Shown here piece after piece: positions 8,462 through 17,225 of a stretch of DNA of 64,000 nt. A program made the position numbers and the translations under genes. A model generated the notes under the pieces. It was not told the DNA's origin, did no database searches, and saw nothing but the letters and a program-made list of their open reading frames with translations. The stretch is from Parabacteroides goldsteinii. Its GTDB lineage: Bacteria > Bacteroidota > Bacteroidia > Bacteroidales > Tannerellaceae. Location: positions 62,001 through 126,000 of the forward strand of contig NZ_JADNBB010000015.1 in the NCBI RefSeq assembly GCF_015550595.1. The letters run 5' to 3'. Position 1 is the first letter of the stretch; each line of letters starts with the position of its first letter.

Positions 8462-11400
8462 TTAGAATTTTATATTCAAACCAAACAACACTGACTTTGC
8501 AAATGGATATGAGAAGGCATCATACCCGGCTCCCAGGTTATCCTGACCGTATTTACTTACTTCCGGGTTATCACCGGAATAGCTTGTGATCGTAAAGAAG
8601 TTTTGTAAAGAAGCATAAACACGCAAACCGGTTATATACTTCGTGAAGCCCAGGAACTCAGTCGGCACGGTATACCCTAATGTGATATTCTGGAAACGCC
8701 AGTAAGAACCGTTTTCTACATATTGGTCGGATACGCGCAAGACGGCTTTCGAACGGAGAGGTCTTGGAAAAGCTGCATTCTGATTTGTAGGAGTCCATCT
8801 ATCCATCGTCGTAGCAAACATGTTGGTCGCTCCCTGCATGTTCTCCATCATGACTCTTGTTCCATTATATACATCATTTCCAATAGTGAAAATCGTATTT
8901 ACATTTAAGTCGAAGTTCTTATAGGAGAATGTATTATTGAAACCTCCGAATACCTTTGGCTGGGCACAACCGATAATGGTGCGGTCGAGGTCGTTGATTA
9001 TGCCGTCCGGAACGCCATCCGGTCCGCTGATATCCTTAAAACGGATGTCTCCAGGTTTGGCTGTTGGCTGGGCAGATCCTTTGATATCATTCGATTCACT
9101 GAACAGTCCGTCATATACATATCCATAGAATGTTCCCAGAGGCTGTCCTACCTGTACGATACGTCCCAGGTGTGTCCCTGTATCATCCTGTCCGGGCTGG
9201 TCCGGATAGATGAAAGAGACATCTCCCAGATCCAACACTTTGTTTTTGTTGTAAGTAAGATTTAAACTGGTATTCCAGGTAAAGGCTCCTTCTACCGGAG
9301 TTGCATTGACGGATAGTTCAAAACCTTTGTTTTCCACCTCTCCGATATTTTTCAAGCCGGAAGAGAAACCGGAAGATCCGGGGATTTTGACTTTCAATAG
9401 CAAGTCGTGTGTCTTTTTGTAATAGCCGTCGATCGTAACAGTCAGGCGGTTATTGAAAAAGCCGAGATCGATACCTGCATCGAACTGCGAAGTGGTTTCC
9501 CATTTAAGGTTCGTGTTGGCTACTTGTGACGGATAGTAACCCGTTACTTTTTGACTATCGCTTACATAACCGGTTGACCCCAATAATGCATATGAAGGAT
9601 AAGTTCCGATTCCGTCCTGATTTCCCGTTATACCAAAACTTATTCTCGGCTTTAAATTACTGAACACATTCAGATTCTTAATGAACGGCTCTTCCGAAGC
9701 TCTCCATGCAAAGGCGGCAGACGGGAAATACCCCCAGCGGTTATCTTTACCGAAACGGGAAGAACCGTCGGCACGAATGGAGGCCGTGAACAAATACTTA
9801 TTATTCAATGTATAATTAACGCGTGCCAGATAGGAGTTCAAAGCCCATTTTGTAACACTCGAACCGGGTGCGGAATAAGTTGTGCCGGATCCTAAATTAT
9901 TCATTTGTAAGTTATCGTTCAGAAAGCCATAAGCACCGGCATTAAAACCGTCGTAGCTGGAAGATTGCTGGGTATAGCCGACTAATCCGGTGAATGAATG
10001 CATTCCCCATGTATTATTGTAAGTCAGTATGTTCTCGTTGATCCAGGTGTACGTATTGTTGGAAGTTTTCTTTGCTTCTCCTCCTTTCTGGCTACCGGAA
10101 TAAACTGAGCGGGGATTATAGTATTTGTTTGTTGTATAATCGATGTCGATACCAATCGAGGATTTAAACTTCAAACCTTTAATAATATTCCATTCGACAA
10201 ATGCATTATTCAGTGTGCGGAAATTAGCATTCCAATCCACTTTTTCATTGATTATGGCAACCGGATTGTCGAACGTGATAATACCGTTGTTATCACTAAA
10301 GGTATAGCTGCCGTCTGCCTGGTTTACAGGTAAATTCGGAGGTGTTGTCAGGCGTGTTTCCAAAACCGAGTTACCAACACGATTGTTGTCTACTTTCGTC
10401 ATTGTCAGACTCAATCCTAAATTGATAGTCGAAGATATTTTGTGATCGATATTTGCCCTGAAAGCATATTTCTTCATCTCAGTAGACTTGATGACACCTT
10501 CCTGGTCAAAATAATTGAAAGATGTCAGGAAAGTTGTCTTTTCATTTCCTCCGGAGATACTCAACTGGTAATTCTGTGTCAGTGCATTATCGTTGGACGT
10601 CAGTTTCTGCCAATCGGTTGTTGCCGGATTCAGGCTTTCATCATAAATCGCGTCACCTCCTGAATTGACCAAAGCTTCATTGGCCAGTTGTTCAAATGAA
10701 CGGGAGTCCAGCAGGTCGTATTTTTTATAAATATTCTGAATGCCCCAGTAAGCGTCGAAGGCAACGGATGTTTTGCCGCTCTTACCTTTCTTTGTCGTTA
10801 CGATAATTACACCATTGGCACCGCGTGAACCATAGATTGCTGTGGAAGAGGCATCCTTTAAAACTTCAATCGATTCAATATCAGATGTCGGAATAGAGTT
10901 TAAAGGGCTTAATGCCGTTTGGCTCGAACTGGCACTTGGATAAACCGGCATACCGTCGATGATATATAAAGGCTCGTTTCCTCCGGAGATAGAGTTGCCG
11001 CCACGGATACGTACTGTGGAACTGGCGCCCGGCATCCCGGAATTTTGTACCATATACAGGCCTGATGTACGTCCTTGTAACATCTGATCTACCGATTTGA
11101 TACTGATCCCTTGCATCTTATCCACCTGGATAGAGCCGACGGCTCCTGTCAGGTCGCTTTTCTTCACGGAACCATAGCCGATAACAACTACTTCATCCAG
11201 GCTCTGGGTATCCTCCGATAGAATTATTTTCAGGAAAGACTGGCTGCCTACCGGTACTTCTTTCGTCAAATAACCGATATAAGAAACGAACAACGTACCG
11301 GAAGGACGGTCCAGGTTTAAAGTGAATTTACCCTCGGTATCGGTCACTGTCCCTACTGATCTTGAACTTTTCTCGACAACATTGGCTCCTATAACAGGTT

Positions 11401-11842
11401 CACCGTTACTATCCGTGACGACTCCGCTGATTGTTTTACTTTGTTGTGCTGACGAAGGTATAGCAGTTGTTGTTCCACCGACAGACAATATGATATACGA
11501 TCCGTCGATGGAGTATTTCACATCTGTCTTTTCAAACAGATTAGCCAATACATCATCCAGAGATGCTTTTTTCAGGTTGACAGACACTTTTCTGTTTACA
11601 TTTACATGCTTGTTATAAATGAACAGATAATCGGTTTGTTTTTCAATCTCGTTCAATACGTTTTCCAATTCGGTATTACTTCTTTTGATAGTAACGTTTA
11701 CATTCTGTGAACTGGAATTTTCTGCGTACAGGCAGAACATGAACACGAATAATAACAAAGTGGTTATTTTCATGACTCTAAAAAATTGTTTACATCGGGG
11801 TCTTTTTGCAGAATAAGACACCGACAAAGATTTTTTATTCAT
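8462..11842 (-). CDS. SusC/RagA TonB-dependent receptor with STN signalling domain
   Basis: About 1,126 residues from the chosen start MNKKSLS at 11842; an ATG five codons upstream is also possible. After a hydrophobic export segment (residues 25-45) comes an STN domain (about 48-115), a CarboxypepD_reg-like beta domain starting ISGVVTDSNGEPVIGANV, the plug with VVIGYGSVKKSDLTGAV, DVESIEVLKDASSTAIYGSR type sequence, and a 22-strand barrel ending in LFGLNIKF. The STN domain contacts FecR-type anti-sigma factors in the periplasm, and fecR and sigma genes lie just upstream on the same strand. It imports an unknown substrate together with the following SusD. Confidence 0.95.
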   Translation of the reverse strand: MNKKSLSVSYSAKRPRCKQFFRVMKITTLLLFVFMFCLYAENSSSQNVNVTIKRSNTELENVLNEIEKQTDYLFIYNKHVNVNRKVSVNLKKASLDDVLANLFEKTDVKYSIDGSYIILSVGGTTTAIPSSAQQSKTISGVVTDSNGEPVIGANVVEKSSRSVGTVTDTEGKFTLNLDRPSGTLFVSYIGYLTKEVPVGSQSFLKIILSEDTQSLDEVVVIGYGSVKKSDLTGAVGSIQVDKMQGISIKSVDQMLQGRTSGLYMVQNSGMPGASSTVRIRGGNSISGGNEPLYIIDGMPVYPSASSSQTALSPLNSIPTSDIESIEVLKDASSTAIYGSRGANGVIIVTTKKGKSGKTSVAFDAYWGIQNIYKKYDLLDSRSFEQLANEALVNSGGDAIYDESLNPATTDWQKLTSNDNALTQNYQLSISGGNEKTTFLTSFNYFDQEGVIKSTEMKKYAFRANIDHKISSTINLGLSLTMTKVDNNRVGNSVLETRLTTPPNLPVNQADGSYTFSDNNGIITFDNPVAIINEKVDWNANFRTLNNAFVEWNIIKGLKFKSSIGIDIDYTTNKYYNPRSVYSGSQKGGEAKKTSNNTYTWINENILTYNNTWGMHSFTGLVGYTQQSSSYDGFNAGAYGFLNDNLQMNNLGSGTTYSAPGSSVTKWALNSYLARVNYTLNNKYLFTASIRADGSSRFGKDNRWGYFPSAAFAWRASEEPFIKNLNVFSNLKPRISFGITGNQDGIGTYPSYALLGSTGYVSDSQKVTGYYPSQVANTNLKWETTSQFDAGIDLGFFNNRLTVTIDGYYKKTHDLLLKVKIPGSSGFSSGLKNIGEVENKGFELSVNATPVEGAFTWNTSLNLTYNKNKVLDLGDVSFIYPDQPGQDDTGTHLGRIVQVGQPLGTFYGYVYDGLFSESNDIKGSAQPTAKPGDIRFKDISGPDGVPDGIINDLDRTIIGCAQPKVFGGFNNTFSYKNFDLNVNTIFTIGNDVYNGTRVMMENMQGATNMFATTMDRWTPTNQNAAFPRPLRSKAVLRVSDQYVENGSYWRFQNITLGYTVPTEFLGFTKYITGLRVYASLQNFFTITSYSGDNPEVSKYGQDNLGAGYDAFSYPFAKSVLFGLNIKF

Positions 11843-11980
11843 ATCTTTGGAAATCAAGTTTATTAATACAGTTAGATAATTGTGTTAATTCTATGCCGGT
11901 AAGTGTCCCCACACTTGTCGGCATTTTAATTAAAGGTTAACTTTCAATTTTACATAGGCTCTCTTTTTTAGGGTTAAACA

Positions 11981-12922
11981 TCATTTTATATAAATAGCCG
12001 AGTCGTCTTTGCTTCGTATAAATGTATATTGGGCATCTTTTTGTAAGATGCTCAATGCTTTATCTATACCATCGGATATACGGAATTTGCCGCTGCAAAC
12101 ATAATCGGCCAGATTGGTATTCTCTATAATAATATGTATACCATAACATTTCTCAAAACGGGTCATTAATTCCTTGAAATGCATATTTCTAAAGCATATA
12201 AGTCCTTCTTTCCAACGGAAAAGATCGAAATCGGCAATAGGTTCCGATGATAAATGACCGTTTACCAGAGTCGCTTGCTGATTGGGTGTTAATATCAGGT
12301 TGTCGGATGGTTTCTCTCTCTCGACGATCTTGACGGAACCTTCGAGTAAAGAAGTACAAAAGTCTTTCGAGTCGTTATATGCTTCTACATTGAATTTTGT
12401 ACCTAATACTTCTATGTTACATTTATTTGTTTGCACAAGGAATGGTTTATCCGCGTTATGGGTAACTTCAAAATAAGCTTCTCCGTTCAGTGTGATCTCT
12501 CTTTTATCTCCGGTGAATGCTGCGGGATATTTCATTTCCGAGCAGGCGTTCAGCCAGACATTTGTCCCGTCGGGTAAGGTCAGGTTTACGCGTTGACCGG
12601 CAGGAACGGTGATTGTATTCATTGCCTGACGGATCTTTTTTATCTCTGATTTATAAGCATAAGTACCACAGGTAATCGCTATCGCTAATACGGCAGCTAG
12701 TTTTACCATTTCCAATATTGCTGTCAGATAGAAAGGACGGGATTTCTTTTCTTTCGTAGTCTTTCCGGTATCTCCCGACAGAACCATTGCGTCGAAAAAC
12801 TCACGCTCCCTGAATAGTTCCTGTTCGTTTTCCTCCGAAGTTTCCAGCCATATACGGATCGCTTCTTTTTCTTCCCGGGAAGCTTTTCCGTCAAAAAACT
12901 TATATAGTATTTCTTTTTCCAT
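11981..12922 (-). CDS. FecR-family anti-sigma factor
   Basis: 313 residues: a cytoplasmic N-terminal domain (about 1-70), a single transmembrane helix near 72-90 (MVKLAAVLAIAITCGTYAY), then the periplasmic FecR domain (VPAGQRVNLTLPDGTNVWLNA, GEAYFEV, VLGTKFNVEAY) and a C-terminal STN-like part from about 235. FecR proteins hold the partner ECF sigma factor until the TonB-dependent receptor signals substrate binding. It lies between the sigma gene (13016-13585) and susC on the same strand, the standard order for such cassettes. Confidence 0.93.
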   Translation of the reverse strand: MEKEILYKFFDGKASREEKEAIRIWLETSEENEQELFREREFFDAMVLSGDTGKTTKEKKSRPFYLTAILEMVKLAAVLAIAITCGTYAYKSEIKKIRQAMNTITVPAGQRVNLTLPDGTNVWLNACSEMKYPAAFTGDKREITLNGEAYFEVTHNADKPFLVQTNKCNIEVLGTKFNVEAYNDSKDFCTSLLEGSVKIVEREKPSDNLILTPNQQATLVNGHLSSEPIADFDLFRWKEGLICFRNMHFKELMTRFEKCYGIHIIIENTNLADYVCSGKFRISDGIDKALSILQKDAQYTFIRSKDDSAIYIK

Positions 12923-13015
12923 TTTTTCCGTTTCTGCTTATATAGCAAATAAGGAAAAAACATCCCTAACGGAAAATGGCACTTTTTTCAAAAAAGTTTT
13001 TCTCAGGAAAGAGGC

Positions 13016-13585
13016 TTAGTTTAAAAATCTTGGCAAGAAAGCCAGTAGAGGGAAATAATCCTTCAATGTTATGCGTAGAATTTTTAAAGCTTTAGTGATA
13101 TGGAATTCGACACTTTTCGTCGAGATACCCAATGCTTCCGCTATTTCTTTGTGGCTTTGGCTATTATAGCGACTGCGGATAAAGATGTCGCGGGTCTGTT
13201 CTGGCAGTGTTTTTAAGGCTTTTTCTACCAAAGACTGTAATTCATCGGAAAACAGCTTTTCCGGATTGCAGGCTTCAAGGGTTGCAATCCGCAGATTTAA
13301 TTCCCAAACATCGCAGTTCTTTAAATATTCGACAATTTCTTCACGTGTGCGCAGACGTTGAAGGTAATTCAAACATTTATGTTTGATGATAGTAAGGATA
13401 TAAGCCGGCACATTGGAGTCAGTCGCAATCTTTTTCCTGTTTTCCCAATAATACATCAGGCTTTCGATTGCAATATCTTCTGCAATCATATTATCGCCTA
13501 CGTATGTATTGGCAAAATGGACAAAACGACTTTTATAATCAGTAAATAGCTGATTGAAAGAATGTATCTCGGATTCGCCTTTCAT
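13016..13585 (-). CDS. ECF sigma-70 factor, FecI/RpoE-like
   Basis: 189 residues with sigma region 2 (about 10-75: ANTYVGDNMIAEDIAIESLMYYWEN) and region 4 (about 125-180: LKTLPEQTRDIFIRSRYNSQSHKEIAEALGIS is its recognisable heart, an HTH ending in VEFHITKALKIL). Region 3 is missing, as in all ECF factors. It belongs to the Bacteroidetes FecR-paired class. It starts the minus-strand unit sigma, fecR, susC, susD, flavoprotein, and probably drives transcription of susC when released by FecR. Confidence 0.93.
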   Translation of the reverse strand: MKGESEIHSFNQLFTDYKSRFVHFANTYVGDNMIAEDIAIESLMYYWENRKKIATDSNVPAYILTIIKHKCLNYLQRLRTREEIVEYLKNCDVWELNLRIATLEACNPEKLFSDELQSLVEKALKTLPEQTRDIFIRSRYNSQSHKEIAEALGISTKSVEFHITKALKILRITLKDYFPLLAFLPRFLN

Positions 13586-13786
13586 AAATGTATGATCAAA
13601 TTGGTGATAAAGATATGCATAAATCTGGTTTTTCCTATTTCACACCTTGATTTTCTTCCAATAAAATAATATTTTAATCAACCGGGCTTGAGAGGGGATT
13701 GATAACTGGTTTATTGTTTTTTATCGGAAAGATTACCGGGATAAAGAAAATATACCTATTTTTATTTGTTCAAAACATTTGACAAA

Positions 13787-15001
13787 ATGAATCTTAATAA
13801 CCTCGCTACTTATCCGAAGGAACATATACGTTATGCTGTTCTTTCCTTTTTTCTTGCCCAGGGGCTTTGTTTCTCCAGTTGGGCGAGTCGTATTCCCGAT
13901 ATTAAAGAACTATTCACAGTCAATGATGCGCTCTATTGGGGAATGGTGTTGTTTATGATCCCGGTTGGAAAATTCATAGCCATTCCATTGGCGGGTTACC
14001 TGGTGTCGAAACTGGGAAGCCGTATCATGGTGCAGGTGAGTATTATGGGATATGCCGTTTCCCTGTTTGCTATCGGGGCTGCCGTGAATATCTATATGTT
14101 GGGAGCATGTCTGTTCTCTTTTGGCGTATTTTGGAATTTATGCGATATCTCGTTGAATACGCAGGGGATCGGGATCGAACGTCTTTATGGGCGGACGATC
14201 ATGGCTTCTTTTCACGGAGGATGGAGTCTGGCAGCCTGTCTGGGAGCCCTGATAGGTTTTATTATGATCGTTTCCGGTATTACTCCTTTCTGGCATTTTA
14301 CGATGATTGCCGTGATAATTCTTTTTATAACGATGTTTAGCAGGGGGTACCTGCAGGAAGATACGGAGCAGGTGAAGGCCGGAGGAGAAGTTGTAAAAGA
14401 AGATAAGTCAGAGAAATGGCAATATATAAAACGCCCGGAGATGCTGCTTATCAAACTCGGTTTGGTAGGTTTATTTGCCTTGATCGTGGAAAGTGCAATG
14501 TTTGACTGGAGTGGTGTGTACTTTGAGTCGGTATTACAGGTACCGAAATCGTTGCAGATCGGATTCCTGGTATTTATGGTGATGATGACCGTAGGACGTT
14601 TCCTGGCTAATTATGCGTACCGGATATTAGGTAAACAGCGGGTATTGCAGTTGTCCGGTGCTTTTATTTTTCTTGGGTTCTTTATATCGGCCCTACTGGG
14701 AAGTTCTTTTGATTCGATGGTATTGAAGGTGATCGTAAACTCTTTCGGTTTCATGTTGGTAGGATTGGGTATTTCCAGTATGGTGCCTACAATTTATAGC
14801 TTGGTCGGTGCAAAGTCCAAAACACCGGTCGGTATTGCTCTGACTATTCTGTCGAGTATCAGCTTTATAGGTTCACTGATCGCTCCGCTTTTGATTGGCG
14901 CTATTTCGCAGGCATTCAATATGGAATATGCCTATATGGTGGTAGGTCTTTTAGGTCTATGTATCTTGTTGATGACTACGTTCAGTAAAGCTTTTAAATG
15001 A
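13787..15001 (+). CDS. Major facilitator superfamily transporter, YbjJ-like
   Basis: 404 residues from the ATG at 13787; a TTG seven codons upstream is less likely. About 12 hydrophobic helices are visible in two halves joined by a charged loop (QVKAGGEVVKEDKSEKW) near residue 205. Features such as FSSWASRIPDIKE near the N-terminus, the loop SKLGSRI after helix 2 and ASFHGGWSLAACLGA in helix 5 recall the YbjJ/fucose-permease branch of the MFS. Substrate unknown, probably a sugar or small metabolite. The gene is alone; it converges with a PfkB kinase across a repeat-rich spacer. Confidence 0.85.
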   Translation: MNLNNLATYPKEHIRYAVLSFFLAQGLCFSSWASRIPDIKELFTVNDALYWGMVLFMIPVGKFIAIPLAGYLVSKLGSRIMVQVSIMGYAVSLFAIGAAVNIYMLGACLFSFGVFWNLCDISLNTQGIGIERLYGRTIMASFHGGWSLAACLGALIGFIMIVSGITPFWHFTMIAVIILFITMFSRGYLQEDTEQVKAGGEVVKEDKSEKWQYIKRPEMLLIKLGLVGLFALIVESAMFDWSGVYFESVLQVPKSLQIGFLVFMVMMTVGRFLANYAYRILGKQRVLQLSGAFIFLGFFISALLGSSFDSMVLKVIVNSFGFMLVGLGISSMVPTIYSLVGAKSKTPVGIALTILSSISFIGSLIAPLLIGAISQAFNMEYAYMVVGLLGLCILLMTTFSKAFK

Positions 15002-15036
15002 TTCGGTATTTGTCAAATTTGAATGTAGTGTCGTTG

Positions 15037-15064
15037 GTAGGGGCGGTTCGCGAACCGCCCTTAC
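15037..15064. repeat. GTAGGGGCGG-type palindrome, short copy
   Basis: GGGCGGTTCG at 15041-15050 and CGAACCGCCC at 15051-15060 form a perfect 20-base palindrome, extended to 28 bases with one mismatch by GTAG/TTAC. It is the unit of a dispersed repeat type and sits between two convergent genes, where it could also act as a transcription stop. Confidence 0.8.
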
Positions 15065-15098
15065 AGGCGCCGTCATAATGGAACAGGCAGGTTCGACC

Positions 15099-15176
15099 GT
15101 AGGGGCGGGGTCTGCTCGCCCTTCTTCACCGGTTGTTATATTATTGTCGCAAAGGGCGGGCAAACCCCGCCCCTAC
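15099..15176. repeat. GTAGGGGCGG-type inverted repeat, long copy
   Basis: Two 23-base arms (15099-15121 and 15154-15176) are inverted copies with two mismatches, separated by 32 bases. Both begin, read outward-in, with GTAGGGGCGGGGT. The GC content is far above that of the surroundings. Confidence 0.82.
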
Positions 15177-15210
15177 AAAACCTGTCATTTGGTTTCACAT
15201 TTTTCTAAAT

Positions 15211-16104
15211 TTAAATTTCCGGCAAACGTTGTTCTGCCGTCTCCATGCAACGGATGACATCTTCCTTGGTTCCATTGAAAGGACCTGATGCTTCGATCTT
15301 AATGGTCGACATGGCAGCTGCGAAGCACCCTGCTTCTTCTATCCCGGCACCTTTGGCACGCTGATACAGGTAGCCGGTCATGTAAGTGTCGCCACAGCCG
15401 GTGGCATCGACAATTTCTTTCGGCTTATAAGCCGGTATCTTATGGAATGCCTGTCCGTCATAAATGACAGATCCCAGACTGCCTAAAGTGATCAATACCT
15501 CTTTTACTCCCCAGGTATATAACTGTTTAGCAGCACTGGCAACATCTGCGTATCCGGTCAGTGCTACCATCTCAAGTTCATTGGCTTTCAGGAAATGGAT
15601 ATATTTCAGTGCTTCCTCTTTCCCGACCCAGTCGGTGGCGTATACATTTTTATCCCTTACTTCCCGTAGATAACCTTGCGAGTCGGCCGAGACAAATCCT
15701 TTGTTGGCCATGTATTTTACTATATCCAATGAAAAGTCGTCTGCCAACAAGCTGCCCAGGTGGAATATTTTTGCTTCCACATCTTTCAGGTAATCGATGG
15801 TGAAGGGATCGGCTTTAGCCAATACCCGTTGTGTACGGTTATCCTGATTCTCTCCATAGATGTTTTCAAAATAAACGGAATGTTTACTGGGCATTACCGC
15901 GACGTCGATTCCTTCAGACCGCAGTCTGTCGACCTCCTTCATTTCAGATTCTGCAAGCGCGGTTATCAATGTGTAATCTATATCGTTGAAATGTTTGATT
16001 GCATGCGAGAAGTAAAATGCGGTTCCTCCCGCCATGTGTACAGTATTTTTAGGGGTCACTATCTTGTCTAACGTGATGTGCCCTATACAGCAAAGATCAT
16101 GCAT
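15211..16104 (-). CDS. PfkB-family carbohydrate/nucleoside kinase
   Basis: 297 residues. The PfkB C-terminal signature is clear: DATGCGDTYMTGYLY, where the second Asp is the catalytic base, and the N-terminal GGTAFYFSHAI glycine block is recognisable. The family phosphorylates sugars or nucleosides with ATP; the substrate cannot be read from the sequence, though the shortened N-terminal lid region is closer to the small adenosine/ribokinase-like members than to fructokinases. It is transcribed alone, divergent from an HTH regulator gene at 16215, from a promoter with TACTTTTG. Confidence 0.88.
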   Translation of the reverse strand: MHDLCCIGHITLDKIVTPKNTVHMAGGTAFYFSHAIKHFNDIDYTLITALAESEMKEVDRLRSEGIDVAVMPSKHSVYFENIYGENQDNRTQRVLAKADPFTIDYLKDVEAKIFHLGSLLADDFSLDIVKYMANKGFVSADSQGYLREVRDKNVYATDWVGKEEALKYIHFLKANELEMVALTGYADVASAAKQLYTWGVKEVLITLGSLGSVIYDGQAFHKIPAYKPKEIVDATGCGDTYMTGYLYQRAKGAGIEEAGCFAAAMSTIKIEASGPFNGTKEDVIRCMETAEQRLPEI

Positions 16105-16129
16105 ATTATTGATTATTTGTAAATACGTA

Positions 16130-16137
16130 CAAAAGTA
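16130..16137 (-). promoter_or_regulatory. -7 element for the PfkB kinase gene
   Basis: On the minus strand it reads TACTTTTG, an exact TAnnTTTG match 26 bases before the ATG at 16104. Confidence 0.45.
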
Positions 16138-16178
16138 GTCAAAATTGCAACGGATAGGAACCGTATCTTTATTTTTAT

Positions 16179-16186
16179 TATTTTTG
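16179..16186 (+). promoter_or_regulatory. -7 element for the HTH regulator gene
   Basis: Reads TATTTTTG, an exact TAnnTTTG match, 29 bases before the ATG at 16215. Since a transcript would start after it, the TTG codon at 16191 is too close to be a likely start. Confidence 0.45.
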
Positions 16187-16214
16187 TCTATTGACGATCA
16201 TTAAAATTGTTGTT

Positions 16215-17180
16215 ATGAGTAAAAACCTGATTCATGAAAAATTCGTTGGCGCAATCAGAGAGAAGATACCGCACAAAGCAACCTTAACCAACACATTGGT
16301 TGAATTACTGAGCCTGGAGAGAGAGGCTGTTTATCGTCGTATGAGGGGCGATGTAGCTTTCTCCTTCTCGGAGATTGCGGCGATCTCCAATAAACTAGGA
16401 CTCTCGTTGGATAATCTGGTCGGAACAAACTCGGCTAAAAGTCGTCCTTACCAGTTGAGTCTGGTGGAGTATGTCGATCCGATCGAAGACGATTACAAGA
16501 TGTGGGGACTGTACAACGAACGACTGAAGGAAGCACGGGAAGATCCGGCCTCCTGTAATGTGGAATGTATAAACGTTCTGCCAACTATTTTTTTGCTCGA
16601 TTATACACATATCACCCGTTTTTATTTGTTTAAATGGTATAACCAGTATGGCCATTCGGATAGGAGTGTCCATTTCCGGGATATTGAATCAGCAGAGAAA
16701 TTGTTGGAAGTCCAGCGGGTAACAGCCATCGAATCCAAACATATAAAGAATACTACTTATATATGGGACCCTTTGATCTTCCAGTATATAGTAAATGATC
16801 TCCAGTATTACAGCAGTATCCGTCTGATCGATATGGAGGATGTCCATTCGATAAAACAAGAATTACTGCATTTTCTTAATAAGTTGGAGATTCTTGCTTC
16901 GAGGGGAACGTATAGTGATACCGGTAATCCGATACAACTCTATATATCCAATATTAATTTTAATGCCAGTTACAGTTATCTGGAAACCAAGAGCCTGCGT
17001 ATCAGTATGATCCGTGCTTTTATCCTGAATTCGGTTATTTCACTGGACGAGAAGGCGTACGGGATATTTTATAACTGGATGCAGGCGCTATTGAAATCGT
17101 CGACGATGATCTCTGTCAGTGGGGAGAAACAGCGTATCTTATTTTTTGAAAAGCAAAGGGCGATTATTGATTGCCTGTAA
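16215..17180 (+). CDS. Putative HTH transcriptional regulator
   Basis: 321 residues from the ATG at 16215. Residues about 15-70 look like a Cro/CI-type helix-turn-helix (TLTNTLVELLSLEREAVYRR, then FSEIAAISNKLGLSLDNLVG). The remaining 250 residues are rich in aromatic and charged residues and predicted helical, with no family I recognise; they may be a sensor or dimerisation domain. Similar long HTH proteins are common in Bacteroidales but uncharacterised. The next gene, a DUF2339 membrane protein, starts 45 bases downstream on the same strand, so the two may be expressed together. Confidence 0.7.
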   Translation: MSKNLIHEKFVGAIREKIPHKATLTNTLVELLSLEREAVYRRMRGDVAFSFSEIAAISNKLGLSLDNLVGTNSAKSRPYQLSLVEYVDPIEDDYKMWGLYNERLKEAREDPASCNVECINVLPTIFLLDYTHITRFYLFKWYNQYGHSDRSVHFRDIESAEKLLEVQRVTAIESKHIKNTTYIWDPLIFQYIVNDLQYYSSIRLIDMEDVHSIKQELLHFLNKLEILASRGTYSDTGNPIQLYISNINFNASYSYLETKSLRISMIRAFILNSVISLDEKAYGIFYNWMQALLKSSTMISVSGEKQRILFFEKQRAIIDCL

Positions 17181-17225
17181 TCCAAATAAATCCGTATCTT
17201 AGTTGCGATCTTTAAATATAACGTT

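Noticed and set aside
15037-15064. Terminator call for the palindrome after the MFS gene
   Set aside because: The stem is strong but no T run follows on either strand, so it is reported as a repeat.
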